Positions 1 through 9,929 of a stretch of 64,000 nt of DNA are shown one piece after another. Source of the DNA: Undaria pinnatifida (lineage: Eukaryota; Sar; Phaeophyceae; Laminariales; Alariaceae); the NCBI GenBank assembly GCA_012845835.1, contig JABAKD010000020.1, positions 14,312,268 through 14,376,267 of the forward strand, written 5' to 3'. The notes under the pieces were generated by a model. The model worked only from the letters and a program-made list of their open reading frames with translations. It was not told the origin of the DNA and did not search any database. Numbering within the stretch: position 1 is the stretch's first letter; every line of letters starts with the position of its first letter. Position numbers and translations under genes: made by a program.

Positions 1-11
1 TTATTATGATT

Positions 12-71
12 TTTTTTTTTTTTTTTTTTTTTTTATCCTCCGGCGGATGGGGAAAAATAAAGCTTTAGCTC
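12..71 (-). repeat. Poly(A)-tailed short retroposed fragment, minus orientation
   Basis: A poly(T) run is followed by ATCCTCCGGCGGATGGGG and then an AAATAAAGCTTTAGCT stretch. Read on the minus strand this is the same 37-nt body plus poly(A) found at 24592-24648, where it is bounded by a target-site duplication. It is therefore a second copy of a poly(A)-tailed retroposed 3' end. Its full 5' extent cannot be set here. Confidence 0.6.
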
Positions 72-719
72 ACCACACTTCCGCGTATTTTCATACGCGT
101 CGTGTGTCGATTTAACTCAGTTGCTTTCGCAGCCCAACGCTAGCTGGCGCACCCTTCGAGTCCCATTGTAGGTATAGCGTAAGCTGTCCCTATCATTGGT
201 CCCCGTTACAACCCCGGCAGCGCAAGCTGCCGTTGTATACGGGTGCGTGTGTATGTCGACCCGGCCTGTCCCCTGAGGGTCAGGTTCGGTGGAGATAGCC
301 ACCCGGAATGTCATCTTTCCGGGTAGTGTGGGACTTGCGCAAGCTCACCCACTAACAAAACCCCTGGCCATGGGAGATAGCCTTCCGCCGGACTTGGTCC
401 AGTTACGGTCCACCCTACCCATTCGGGCGTTGGTCCTCGTTCAACCATTTCACCCCAGTGACGTCATTCGGGAGCGGTATTTCGTATAGATAGGTCAGTT
501 CCATAGTAGTGGTTGTGAAAAGTTTTTCCCCCCACTTTTTTTTTTCTTAGGGTGACGATCGTTCCGAAGAGGCATGTACCCTCACGTCAAGGCAATCAAG
601 GTAACATCACATCACGCAAGTGTTGCCACACATAATATTTTATGGCGGCTGCTGCGGCGACAGTGACTGGCATACGGGACACGAAAAACAAATATGCACA
701 CCTATAGGTGCTATAAGCC
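72..719. other. Unassigned stretch, no gene seen
   Basis: Short open frames on both strands show no recognisable domain. Around 100-200 there are tRNA-box-like words (CTTCGAGTCCC, AACTCAGTTG), but they do not fold into a convincing tRNA. A segment near 690-715 (ATGCACACCTATAGGTG) resembles the end of inverted-repeat family H. Confidence 0.4.
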
Positions 720-1049
720 GGTCGCCCTGGCGGCGTATCAGGTTATCCTCGAGCCTGATGTAGGTCCGTTCCGTGAGTTCGAATCCCCCCGAGTGCATAC
801 CCGTATAAATTCGTGGGGACTTTTTCTTGCGCACAAAGTGACTTGCGGAAAGCGCGAGAGCGTGAGGTAGCAACACTCGATGAAAAATCGACAAGCAGTT
901 GGGTTGCTGTAAACCCTGTGCGCGATAAAAATTGAAGGCAAGAACCGGGGGGGAGAAGCGACGACGTCTGTGACCACGGCTTGTCCAGAAGAAGCTGGAA
1001 AGTAGATATGTGTGTGGGAAAAACAAAACAAAAATAAAATAAAATAATA
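720..1049 (+). mobile_element. tRNA-derived SINE, copy 1
   Basis: About 300 bp begin with GGTCGCCCTGG and carry a Pol III B-box-like word, GTTCGAATCCC, at 777-787. A candidate A box (TGGCGGCGTATCAGG) lies in the first 25 nt. A shared unique body contains TGACTTGCGGAAAGCGCGAG and GACCACGGCTTGTCCAGAAG, and the tail is A-rich (AAACAAAACAAAAATAAAAT). Copies at 33051 and 54845 share head, body and A-rich 3' end. The head-body-poly(A) order is that of a tRNA-derived SINE mobilised by LINE machinery. No long ORF in it is meaningful. Confidence 0.8.
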
Positions 1050-1085
1050 CCAGGTGCACACCTACCAATCTTACTCTCGCACTCG
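1050..1085. repeat. Family H inverted-repeat arm, left piece
   Basis: GTGCACACCTACCAATCTTA followed by CTCTCGCACTCG matches the outer part of the H arms at 23.3 and 24.5 kb. It stops at the (GTT)n end of a LINE-A tail and resumes at about 1437 with CGTGTGCAAGGTT, so the LINE tail sits inside an H arm. Confidence 0.5.
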
Positions 1086-1436
1086 TTGTTGTTTTGTTGT
1101 TCTCATCTTAATTAACTCGCATAAAGTCCGTGGTCACAGGACAGGACCCAGTCACTCTGGAGCTGAGGAATACCCCAGGGAAAAACACAAACAAACCAAA
1201 GGTAGTGCACGCATATAACACAGCTGACGCAATTCATGCCTCCACCAGAAACATATAAAAGTGAAATCGGGAGTCAGCCTACGATGTGCCAGGTCCGTAC
1301 TGGTGCATACGTCTCATTACTCGCGCCTGGAAAAACCGACTGTACCGCTTGCCATCCAAGGAAGACTACCACGTGTATGTAGATTGCACGTAGTACCTAT
1401 CACTACGCATACGCACGTCAGACACACGTCAATTGG
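1086..1436 (-). mobile_element. LINE-A 3' tail, 5'-truncated copy (reverse)
   Basis: This is the reverse complement of the LINE-A 3' UTR. It begins with the (GTT)n that marks the LINE 3' terminus and contains the family landmarks CCAGTCACTCTGGAGCTGAG and CACCAGAAACATATAAAAGT. It ends at CAATTGG, where other copies enter a pyrimidine/purine tract. It forms a long inverted repeat with the next copy at 1598-2061. Confidence 0.7.
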
Positions 1437-1597
1437 ACGTGTGCAAGGTTAACTTGTGCGGGGTACCAAAGGGAAAAGGGTTAAAAGGTGCAAGGTTGAC
1501 TTGTTGTGCGGTCGTCTGCGAAAGGAAAAAGGTGAAAAGGTGACCGCTTCAGGTCAAAAAGCAATATATACTTTTACACCCAAGTATCTACTTGTCT
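1437..1597. repeat. Family H arm, continuation
   Basis: CGTGTGCAAGGTT, GACTTGTTGTGCGGTC and AGGTGAAAAGGTGACCGCTT occur in the same order as in the H arm at 23.39-23.46 kb. The first part is locally duplicated. This is the portion of the arm displaced by the LINE-A tail. Confidence 0.55.
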
Positions 1598-2061
1598 TTT
1601 CTTGCTTTTCTTGTCTTTTTCTTCTCTTTGCTTCCCTTTTTCGTCTTGTTTCGTTTTTCTTCTCTTTTCTTTCCTTTCCTTTATCTTCTTTCCTTTTCTT
1701 TGTTTCTTTTTCTCCAATTGACTTATGCCTGTTGTGCGTATGCGTAGTGATAGATACTACGTGTAATATATACGTGGTAGTCTTACTTGGGTGACAATCG
1801 GAATATTTGGTTCCTCCAGGCGTGAGTAGTGAGACGTATGCACCGGCCTGGACCTGGCACATCGTAGACTGACTCCCGATTTCACTTTTATATGTTTCTG
1901 GTGGAGGCATGAATTGCGTCAGCTGTTATTTATGCGTGTACCACCTTTGGTTTGTGTGTGTTTTTCCCTGGGGTATTCCTCAGCTCCAGAGTGACTGGAG
2001 CCTGTCCTGTGACCACGGACTTGATTATGCGAGTTAATGTGAGGACAACAACAACAACAAA
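1598..2061 (+). mobile_element. LINE-A 3' tail, 5'-truncated copy (forward)
   Basis: A pyrimidine-rich tract (about 1598-1715) leads into the LINE-A 3' UTR landmarks CCAATTGACTT, TCCGATTTCACTTTTATATG style sequence and CTCAGCTCCAGAGTGACTGG. It closes with (AAC)5 at 2045-2061. The 5' end is truncated inside the tract. It is the same tail as at 6.5-7.1 and 33.4-33.9 kb. Confidence 0.75.
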
Positions 2062-2200
2062 GGGATGAGTGGGGTATTAGTCTGTTTGACCACTTGCAAA
2101 AGGGTTAGCCTATAGCTCACCCCAACGAAGCATTACAGCTTATACTTCGAGGTAATACTCTTGGGCGGGATAGCAGGTCGGCCGGATATACGGGCGGACC
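2062..2200. repeat. Short dispersed repeat K, copy 1
   Basis: GGGGTATTAGTC, TTTGACCACTTGCAAAAGG and TTATAGCTCACCC-like words recur at 3198-3310 in the same order. Both copies abut LINE-A tails, so this is probably flanking DNA duplicated with them. No coding potential is seen. Confidence 0.45.
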
Positions 2201-2560
2201 TGTCAATATTATAAAAATTAAAATACACTCCAGCTGTGAGATCGAAGATTTCGTCGAAACTCATCTTTGCAAGCTGTGTGTGATACTCCGATCGCGCGCA
2301 TTACGAGTTGTGTGTCCTCATTAAGGATATAGGTCGGCGACTCCCCTTACAACTACAGCGTAGCTATCAGGGTCAACAGGATGATTTTAGTCAGTCTGTG
2401 CGCGGAAACTATAAAACCCGTTTCTGAGGGGGACAAAATCTGACAGCTGTGAAGGGAAAGGGGGGCCTGGTTTTGATCAAAAGCGAGCGGGTTTGGAGGG
2501 GGGCGGGGGGGGGGGGGGGGGGGGGGGGAAGGCAATATATCCAAGCAGGGATACCGGGGA
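2201..2560 (+). repeat. Dispersed repeat family E, copy 1 (with G-run)
   Basis: It begins ATTATAAAAATTAAAATACA and contains CTCCAGCTGTGAGATCGAAG, ACTCATCTTTGCAAGCTGTG and TCAGGGTCAACAGGATGATT. It ends in a (G)n run near 2500-2528. Over more than 300 bp it is nearly identical to 45238-45560. Further copies lie at about 3840, 4360 and 20880. Its class is unknown. Confidence 0.7.
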
Positions 2561-2609
2561 GAGTATTTTGTATTTTTAAAGTTCAACATGGGGAAAGTCT
2601 GAAATACAT

Positions 2610-2668
2610 TGTGGATGGTGGGATTTGAACCCACGATCCAAAAAAAACATCGTCTGTCGACGACGCCA
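2610..2668 (-). tRNA. tRNA-like 3' fragment (probable pseudo-tRNA, Ser-like)
   Basis: On the minus strand a perfect T-arm (CGTGGG TTCAAAT CCCACC) is followed by an acceptor-like ATCCACA. Upstream is a possible anticodon stem-loop, CGTC-GTCGACA-GACG, which would place CGA at 34-36. There is no matching 5' acceptor or D-arm before the LINE-A tail begins at 2681. This is a truncated tRNA or tRNA-derived fragment, not a confident functional gene. Confidence 0.4.
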
Positions 2669-2678
2669 TATATTTGGG

Positions 2679-2680
<2 letters not shown>

Positions 2681-2714
<34 letters not shown>

Positions 2715-3195
2715 CTCACATTAACTCGCACAATCAAGTCCGTGGTCACAGGACAGGCTCCAGTCACTCTGGAGCTGAGGAATACCCCAGGGAAAACACA
2801 CACACAACCCAAGGTGGTGCGCGCATATATCACAGCTGACGCAATTCATGCCTCCACCAGAAACATATAAAAGTGAAATCAGGAGTCAGTCTACGAAGTG
2901 CCAGGTCTATACTATACCTGGTGCATACGTCTCATTACTCGCACCTGGAAAAACCGACTATACCGCTTGCCACTCAAGAAAGACTACCACGTGAACAAAT
3001 ATGTATTACGAGTACACGAAGTATCTATCACTACGCATACGCACGACAGACGCAAGTCAATTGGAAGAAAGAAAGAAAGAACAAATAAATAGGAAGAGAA
3101 AGGAAAGGAAAGAAAAGAAAAGGAAGGGAAAAAAGAAACCGAAAACGGAAAAGAAAGAAAAGGAAAGACAAGAAAAGCAGGAAAAGGCTCGAGAC
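2681..3195 (-). mobile_element. LINE-A 3' tail, 5'-truncated copy (reverse)
   Basis: (GTT)n at 2681-2716 is followed by the full LINE-A tail in reverse: the CTCTGGAGCTGAGGAATACC and AAACATATAAAAGTGAAATC landmarks, then CAATTGGAAG. A purine-rich tract of about 130 nt follows, in which the copy is truncated. Confidence 0.75.
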
Positions 3196-3197
3196 TA

Positions 3198-3310
3198 AAG
3201 GGATTATTAGTTGGGGTATTATCAATAGTCCGTTTGACCACTTTGTCTTGCAAAAGGTTAACTTATAGCTTACCCACACAAACTAAGCCTTGTAATATAC
3301 AAGGTACACC
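3198..3310. repeat. Short dispersed repeat K, copy 2
   Basis: This is homologous to 2062-2200 (GGGGTATTATCAATAGTC, TTTGACCACTTTG, AAAAGGTTAACTTATAGC). It again sits beside a LINE-A tail. Confidence 0.45.
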
Positions 3311-3655
3311 CTTACTCAGCGCCATGCACCCCTACCCAAAGTAGCAGATGCGCGTACCATATATCATGATTTGTTTTTCGAAGTATGATACGGTGTGGGA
3401 TCAGGGTGTGTATATGTAAAATTATGTACTTTCTGCTTTGGGTATGGGTGCATGGATTATGTACACCGGTGAGGGTCGCCAAGGAAGGGTGTACATATTT
3501 CTTTCGCCCTGAAGCGTTGTCACCTTTTCATCCTTTTTCTTTGGCAGACCGCACAACAAATCAACCCTGCACTGGCAGACCGCACAACAAATCAACCCTG
3601 CACACGAGTGCGAGAGTAAGATACGTCTACAGTAGGTGTGCATGCATGAGTTAGA

Positions 3656-3656
<1 letters not shown>
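3311..3656 (+). repeat. Family H inverted-repeat arm, single copy
   Basis: GGATCAGGGTGTGTATATG, GGGTGCATGGATTATGTACA, CGCCCTGAAGCG and GCACGAGTGCGAGAGTAAGA follow the order of the right H arm at 24.3-24.55 kb. A short internal duplication (GGCAGACCGCACAACAAATC twice, 3543-3600) is present. Only one arm is seen here. Confidence 0.6.
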
Positions 3657-3714
<58 letters not shown>

Positions 3715-3838
3715 TCCTACATCAACTCGCATGATCAAGTCCGTGGGCACGGGGCAGGCTCCAGTCACTCTGGAGCTGAGGAACACCCCGGGGGGGAAAA
3801 AACGCAAACAAATCAAAGGTGATACCCGCATATATATC
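3657..3838 (-). mobile_element. LINE-A 3' terminus, very short copy with (GTT)n
   Basis: A (GTT)n run of about 60 bp (one GCT interruption) leads into the first ~110 bp of the reversed LINE-A tail (CAAGTCCGTGGGCACGGGG, CTCTGGAGCTGAGGAACACC). It then diverges after a G-run. Confidence 0.65.
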
Positions 3839-4090
3839 AGAAAAAACGAAAAATATACTTCAGCTGTGAGATCAACCAAACAGAATGTTTTTTTGGTCAA
3901 AACTCAGCTTTGCAAGGTGCGTTTGATTCTTCGATCGCGCGTGATACGGGGTGTGTACCCTCGTGAAGGATACAGGTCGGTGACTCCCCTGCTACTGCCA
4001 GGGTCAACAGGACTAAGACGTTAAACCTTGTTCTGGGCACGGAAACTGTATAACCCGCATTGAGGGGGACAACACCGGACATATGGAGAA
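3839..4090 (+). repeat. Repeat family E, copy 2 (diverged)
   Basis: AATATACTTCAGCTGTGAGA, CTCAGCTTTGCAAGGTGCG and GCGTGATACGGGGTGTGTAC align to family E. So do AGGATACAGGTCGGTGACTC and a terminal GAGGGGGACA. It lacks the long G-run. Confidence 0.6.
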
Positions 4091-4360
4091 TTTAGTATGC
4101 ATGAACCAATAAGAAGCGTTAAAATATAGTGAGTTAGCTGTTGGAATGGCTAATTGGGTTTCTCTCCCGGGTTTGTACGAAAGTTCCTGTGTACTCCCTG
4201 TATATGTGGCAGGTCAGCGGAGGTCCAGCCCAGGCCTGATGCTCGGGTTTTTTTGCTGTCGAGTCATGATGGAACATGCTGTGGACGTCGACCGCTACTG
4301 CTCCGAAGTGACCCTTTCTTCTGCTCTTGGTGTAATGCAAAGGCACACTCACACACCTGC
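4091..4360. other. No gene seen
   Basis: Overlapping short open frames on both strands show no recognisable domain. The sequence lies between two family E copies. Confidence 0.4.
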
Positions 4361-4545
4361 GTAAATTATAAAGGTTAAAATACACTCCAGCTGTGAGATC
4401 GAATGTTTTGTCGAAACTCATCTTTGCAAGCTGTGTGTGATACTCCGATCGCGCGTATTACGGGTTGTGTGTCCTCATTAAGGATATAGGTCGGCGACTC
4501 CCCTTGCAACTACAAAAGTGTAGCTATCAGGGTCAACAGGGTGAC
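4361..4545 (+). repeat. Repeat family E, copy 3 (3'-truncated)
   Basis: AATTATAAAGGTTAAAATAC, CTGTGAGATCGAATGTTTTG and AGGATATAGGTCGGCGACTC match family E. The copy stops after CAGGGTCAACAGGGTGA and passes directly into a LINE-A tail. Confidence 0.65.
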
Positions 4546-4547
4546 GT

Positions 4548-4800
4548 TAGGCATCCGCCTGAAACATATAAAAGTGAAATCGGGAGTCGGCCTGCGATGT
4601 GCCAGGTCCATACTGGTGTATACCTCTCACTATATTCGCGCCTGAAAAAACCGACTAGACCGCTTGCCACCCAAAAAAGAATACCACGTATATATTGCAC
4701 GTAGTACCTATCACTACGCATACGCACATCAGACGCAAGTCAATTGGAAAAATGAACCAAATAAAAGATAAGAAGAGGAAGGAAAGGAAAGAAAAGGAAA
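4548..4800 (-). mobile_element. LINE-A tail fragment lacking its (GTT)n end
   Basis: It starts at CTGAAACATATAAAAGTGAA and runs through the CGCACATCAGACGCAAGTC and CAATTGG landmarks into a purine tract. Unlike the other copies it has lost the (GTT)n terminus, so it is probably a rearranged piece and not a direct insertion end. Confidence 0.55.
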
Positions 4801-6100
4801 TAATAGAAATGATATGCGCACCTTAGGTGTGCATACCTGGTACTGTACTATTTTTCGGCTGCTGACTCTACAACAGCAGTAGGTCATTCCGTACAGCACC
4901 GACCAGCGCAGCGCAGCTGAACGCAACGCATACACAGCTGGAAACATGTGAGTGCAACTAGGTAGCTAGGTGGATTGTGGGTCAAGTGGTTCGGTTGATT
5001 CGGTCCGGGCGCCTGTCTGTGTGCTTTGGTTGTCTTGAATCTTGTAGCTACTGTATAGTCTTGGATTTTCGTGTGCCCGGGATAGTGGGCAACCTTGCGC
5101 GATGAGACAGAGGAATCGTACAACGACGATATGATGTTTTCGCGTTCGTCATTGGTTATTGGTTTTTGGTTTTGGTTTTGTTTCATTATGTTTGTTCTTG
5201 CGTTTTGCGTCAAATAAAAGAAAAAAATCAAGCAGCTGAATAAAAAACAAAAAAGCACCCCTGCTCCGTTTTCGAAGCACTACGTGTATAGCCTATAGCC
5301 TTCGACGCAGTTCACAGGAAACAGAAAACCCACATCTCCACAAGTGTCAGGCTCGTTTCTTTGTTTCATTTTGCCCCGGAAAATAAAATATAAAATATGA
5401 ACAACAATTTTGTAAACACGAGGACACAAAGTAGAAACTAGTGGGAAACTACCGTGGTGGCAGCAGCGGTGGTACCACAGGAGCACTATAGTACATAGTA
5501 CGTTATACATACATGCGTATATGGGACGTGTAGAGGCTCTTTCAACCAGTCAACCGAGACACAACAAAGAGAGACAGATGCAAACCATCACTGGACCAGA
5601 GAAGTGTAGGAAATCCCGGGGACGGGGCATATTCGTCCCCGTATACACCCGCGGTAATCACCGGTAGGTAAACACAAAAGGTGATTTGCGGTAAATTACC
5701 GGTAGGTAAAGTCCTTTTTCTGCGGTACTTCCCATCACCGGTTTTAATGAATTAAATTACGGGGGCGAAGCCGGCTTTTTTTTGGAAACCCCTTTTTTTT
5801 TGTGCCAGCTAGTTTTGTTTTTTTTTAGGTATATTTTTACTTTTCTTTTGACAGCCGCTACGCGTTTTGTTAGTGAAATTGTTTTCGCCATAACTCTTCG
5901 AATTGTCTTTAAATCGAACAAGTTTTTTTGCGTTGGGATCCTTAGATTATTTTTTTGCGTTGTATCCCTGATAGTACTACATTATGTCCTTGGCAATGGT
6001 GTGCTATTTTACACCGGGGTAAAAGCGTGGGTACACGGCAAACCCTATCATCTTTGCTTGACACGTACGAGGTACCGCAACATATTAAATAATGTTGGTT
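4801..6100. other. Noncoding stretch with short internal repeats
   Basis: No convincing gene is seen. ACCGGTAGGTAAA occurs twice (about 5660 and 5700) with related GGTGATTTGCGGTAAATTAC-type words around it. The segment 5780-5990 is T-rich. Open frames are short and show no domain. Confidence 0.45.
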
Positions 6101-6313
6101 CAATATAGGAAGACACGGCGCGTTTTCTTACGCCTCGTTCTGCGTCGACAATGCAAGTAACTGCGAGAACGCGAACAGGGGAGGCATTGAACCGTATGCG
6201 CGATGAAGCGAAGGCTAGAGCAGACACATGCTACGTTAAATCTTTTTCTGAGGCGCCTCTTGAGAAGCTCTATACCCCACCCAAACATATTCAGATTATG
6301 AATTCTGGAAATG
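6101..6313. other. Open stretch of unknown nature beside a LINE-A tail
   Basis: Both strands are open. The plus frame (from 6151) reads a short charged peptide that runs into Gly-encoding G-runs. The minus frame is Arg/Cys-rich near its end. Neither is recognised. It could be residual C-terminal sequence of the 7.25-13.3 kb pseudogene beyond the LINE insertion, but I cannot show that. Confidence 0.25.
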
Positions 6314-7078
6314 AGGGGGGGGGGGAAGGGGGAGGGGGGGGGGGAGTGGGGGCGTCATGCCCAAGAGACTGAAGTCTGGTTCTGGCTATCATCGTCTTGA
6401 AATTTGTGGGCCTTCCAATGGCCGTCACAAGATATCGTAAGACCGCCCTGACTTCTTCGCCGTGTTGCGTTCTCTCCCCAGTTCCGTTGATGCACTTGAT
6501 ACCCTCTATGGGCCCAATGCCGTCTTTATTCAGTTCCTAAGGTTTGCTAGTATGACATTTTTTTCTCTTTTCCTTTCCTTGCTCCCTCTTCTTGTCTTGT
6601 TTCTTCTTCCTTTTCTTGTCTTTCTTTTCTTTTCTTTCCTTTTCTGTTTGTTCGCTTTCTTGTCTTTTCTTTCCTTTCCTTTGTCTTCTTTTCTTTTCTT
6701 TGTTTCTTTTTTCCAATTGACTCGCGTCTGTCGTGCGTATTCGCAGTGATAGGTACTACGAGCAATATATAAGTGTTACGTAGTCTTTCTTGGGTGGCAA
6801 GCGGTATATTGATAGTCGGTTTTTCCAGGCGCGAGTAGTGAGACGCATGCACCAGTACGGACCTGGCACATCGTAGGCTGACTCCCGATTTCACTTTTTT
6901 ATGTTTCTGGTGGAGGCATGAATTGCGTCAGCTGTGATATAGGCGTGTACCACCTTTGTTTTGTTTATGTGTTTTTACCCCTGGGGTATTTCTCAGCTCC
7001 AGAGTGACTGGGTCCTGTCCTGTGACCACGGACTTGATTATGCGAGTTAATGTGAGAACAACAACAACAACAACAACA
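6314..7078 (+). mobile_element. LINE-A 5'-truncated copy
   Basis: It starts in the G-rich Gly-coding end of the LINE-A ORF and passes the GCGTCATGCCCAAGAGACTG stop-proximal landmark. The 3' UTR follows (CGTCACAAGATATCGTAAGA, GTTGCGTTCTCTCCCCAG, TTTGCTAGTATGACAT), then a pyrimidine tract, the CTCAGCTCCAGAGTGACTGG landmark and (AAC)n. The junction GCTAGTATGACAT is the undisturbed version of the site that carries a SINE at 33.05 kb. The copy ends against the 3' end of the exonuclease pseudogene. Confidence 0.8.
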
Positions 7079-7255
7079 TCAAAAACAACAACAATAACAA
7101 TTTAACAATAACAATAACAATAATAATAACAATAACAATGACAATAACAATAACAATAACAATAACAATAACAATAACAATAACAATAACAATAACAATA
7201 ACAATAACAACAACAATAACAATAACAATAACAATAACAAAAACAAAAACAATTG
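7061..7255. repeat. (AAC)n passing into (AACAAT)n microsatellite
   Basis: The LINE-A (AAC)n terminus continues as a ~190-bp AACAAT-type hexanucleotide array. Long Val-Ile or Leu open frames across it are artefacts of the repeat. Confidence 0.9.
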
Positions 7256-7775
7256 TACCCATGCGTCCGCAGTACGCGTTGTGGCCACAAGTCTGAGACG
7301 TACAGGCGCGAACAGGCTGACGACGGGGCGGAGGCGGCTGTATCGGAGATGGCAAACCATTCCACACCTTTTTCTGGTCTGCAGATGCTCCACTAATTCC
7401 AAATAGGGGCATTACTGAGAGAAGGGAGCTACAAGCCTGCGCTGGCACGACATAAACAGGGTCGCCCACGGGCATTGACGATGGTGCCTCCGGCGGCTCG
7501 TCCCCCCCGACCTCGGCGCCACCAAGACTACTTTCCACGGTGACTCCTCTACCATGGCCTTGATCGCTCGCATTTACATCTGCACAACAATGATCACTCA
7601 TGTCGACATCAATGTCGACATTATCACCCGACGGACCATCAATGCTTCCGCTCTTCAGTCGCTCGTCTGAAACCTCCGCGCCCGCAGGGGGTTCAGGCCG
7701 GAGTGGGATCATAGCCCCCCGAGGCACGGGCTGGAGTTTGACCGTGGTCCTGTCCCTCACCATCCCGATGGCTGC
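7256..7775 (-). pseudogene. C-terminal low-complexity part of the exonuclease gene
   Basis: The same frame as the MIINKK patch continues through an acidic Asp-rich segment and a Pro-rich segment (SPIQPPPPRRQP), then CTSQTCGHNAYCGRM. It then enters the AACAAT microsatellite, where the real coding end has been lost. The final Cys/His cluster might be part of a small zinc-binding tail. Confidence 0.4.
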
Positions 7776-8628
7776 TTGCCCCATGCTACTGGGCGTCATA
7801 ATCCTGATCTGGTAGCGGTACAACTGGTTCAGCGCTTTGTTCTTTTCAACGGTTCGCACGGTATTCACATATTTCCTGGACTGGGTCCATTGGTTCTGGA
7901 GGTCAAGCGAGGCCTTCTTGTTGATGATCATGCTAGGGTCACTACTGAGGTCCAGCTGACTAGCCAGCCATTTCTCATGGGTTTGTTCTCACGGGTTTTG
8001 TCAACGTCGGCGTTCCACTTGTTGGCGAAACGTCCGCAATCGATTCCGCAAATTACGCGTTGGCCGCTGCTACTGAGTTATTCCTTTCTCTCTTTTGAGG
8101 GAAGGAAATGCAAAACCTCGTGGTCGAACTCGTCGGTCTCCGCTGCCGTCTCAACAGCCGTGACCGGGCGCTCGCCTGGAGGTAGACCCTGCATTCTCGC
8201 GAAGCAACTGCATATAATCCAAACGACAAATAACAGATTGCAACAGAGTTGCAGCATTGAGACATTGGGGAGTTTTGTCCACCACAGGAAGTGTCATGTA
8301 TACCGCACACTGGATGTGAGCCCGTTGAGAGGTCCCCATCTGTCAGTCGGTAATTCGCGACCTTCGCCCTCTTCATCGTCTATTGACACCCTTGGTCTTC
8401 TAGCATCTCCGTGTCGCTCATTTCGCGAACCGAGGGCAGAGCGTTCAACTCCTTGAGAGCGGTCTGCCAGCCCCCCGCTGTCACAAGCCCGGCTAACTCC
8501 CCTGTTTCGCGGAAGTTCATGGTGGACTCCCACCCCGCGAAGAGTGGCTCTTCGAACCACCCCCATGTCAAGCTTTGAAGGTACTCCATGTCATAGTGGC
8601 TGTACCAGCCGAGGAACTTCGAATCCAT
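7776..8628 (-). pseudogene. C-terminal coding patches of the exonuclease gene
   Basis: From 8628 down, one frame reads WYSHYDMEYLQSLTWGWFEE, then a PLFAGWE segment and NFRETGELAGLV, a plausible C-terminal block. Lower down, RFANKWNADVDKTRENKP runs into a second frame, KWLASQLDLSSDPSMIINKK, then ASLDLQNQWTQSRKYVNTVR. The switch lies at an AAACCC run near 7985 and implies a 1-nt indel. Between 8380 and 8110 the correct frame is unclear and an intron is possible. Confidence 0.45.
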
Positions 8629-8818
8629 ACCTCTCTACTTGCCTGCATAATAGATTATCGATACAGGTTGACGGCATATCGTTGCGGTGTCAATGGTCGA
8701 GCTAATAGATGGGTAATACAAACGGGATGTGTATGGTTGGACCGACCGACCAACCGGCTAAAAAAGGGCCGTCCAGAGAAAACACAAGGTTCAAAGAGAC
8801 CGGACACAAACGCGCCAT

Positions 8819-9090
8819 TCAAAAGCAACTACAAACCAAAAATTGCGCATCTGCCATGTGATGATTCCGCCTGTAGTTGGGCAGAAGCATAGAATAACGC
8901 GCCATCATCGGGGATGTTCGATAGGCGCCCATCAGGCGACGCCGCGGCGTGTGGGAGCTCTCGACTCGGTTGGTCCCCCGCATTGACCGCAGCTTGTCCA
9001 ATCCGTCCGTTGTCTTCCCTGAGATCTGGTACAAGGGGACCTTGCGTGGGTCTGGGTCACGGAGACACTCCTTCGCCACGTGCTCGCGTA
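8819..9090 (-). pseudogene. RGTNxVE..H region of the exonuclease gene
   Basis: The frame EHVAKECLRDPDPRKVPLYQ continues ISGKTTDGLDKLRSMRGTNR, then VESSH, GAYRTSPMMA and a NYRRNHHM segment. The pattern 'LSDP..VPLY...G....GL...R..RGTN.VE..H......SP..A......RRN' is what I recall downstream of the exonuclease in the DUF6729-associated family. The frame is intact across about 80 residues. Confidence 0.5.
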
Positions 9091-9479
9091 AGTTCTTCGC
9101 AGCCTTTTGCGGGGCGTCAAGAACGGTTCGTCTGAAGAGGACACGATGGTGAGCATGTTATTACAAATTTGGGTTACTGACAGCTCTGAACACGCGATGT
9201 ATTCAAAGCTGACCCAGCATTAAAAGAAAACGTAAGAGGAGCTCAAGCGTAGGAGTGACCGCACGGAGACTTGTGTGCGAGGCCTGCAGTAGAGTTTATA
9301 AGAAAGGAGTCGAGACTAGACCCGTACCTGGCGCATCCGTCCTGACGAAAGCGGAACGTGTCGATGGCGTCGATACCATGGCCGCGCAATCGGTGGAAGG
9401 GGCACTACACGTTGAACATGCGTTAAGAGACGTGGGTCGTAAATATTCTCCTGATGTATGCTTTAACCTCCTTTTCAGT

Positions 9480-9700
9480 CCACGTCGAATGCTTGGCCGC
9501 CATCACCTCAATCACCTGAGTAGTCCTTCAGGATCTAGAACTGCCAGGGCATCCCTCAGAGCTGCTCAAAAGAGGCGAAACGCACCATGTGATTTTCGTG
9601 CAACGCCTATGAGTCGATTTTCAGCGTGGAACAGGGCAAGCTTGATGTCAGGCCCGCACTCACGCTCCTTTGAGAAATCTCGCCACCGGCCTCATTGGCC
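9480..9700 (-). pseudogene. Linker region of the exonuclease gene
   Basis: The minus frame reads ECGPDIKLALFHAENRLIGV, ARKSHGAFRLF, a stop, then AALRDALAVLDPEGLL. The spacing of an Asp-x-x-h-a-x-x-R helix followed by 'F...LRDA' recalls the region that follows the core in this protein type. One stop and later frame changes are present. The assignment to the same gene rests on order and strand. Confidence 0.4.
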
Positions 9701-9929
9701 GGGAGAACTGAAGGCGCTGCTGAACCGTGACAATCGTCCATCCCCACTGTGCCTGGTAATGTTGGCGGCGGTCCCGCGGGAAGCCGCCCAGTTCCAGGAA
9801 TTATATGGACAGGTGGCGGCCCTTCGGGCAATGTGGAATTCGTCTGATACCGGAAGTGACAGCGCGCAAGAACGGACGATTGTTAATGTCACGATTAAAC
9901 GGCCCTCACGACGCTTCGAGCAACTGCGT

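Noticed and set aside
3592-3900. Poly-Gln protein on the minus strand
   Set aside because: It is produced by the (GTT)n 3' end of a LINE-A tail.
7047-7402. Long Val/Ile- or Leu-rich frames at the end of the minus-strand pseudogene, looking like membrane segments
   Set aside because: They are translations of the AACAAT microsatellite, hydrophobic in all three frames.
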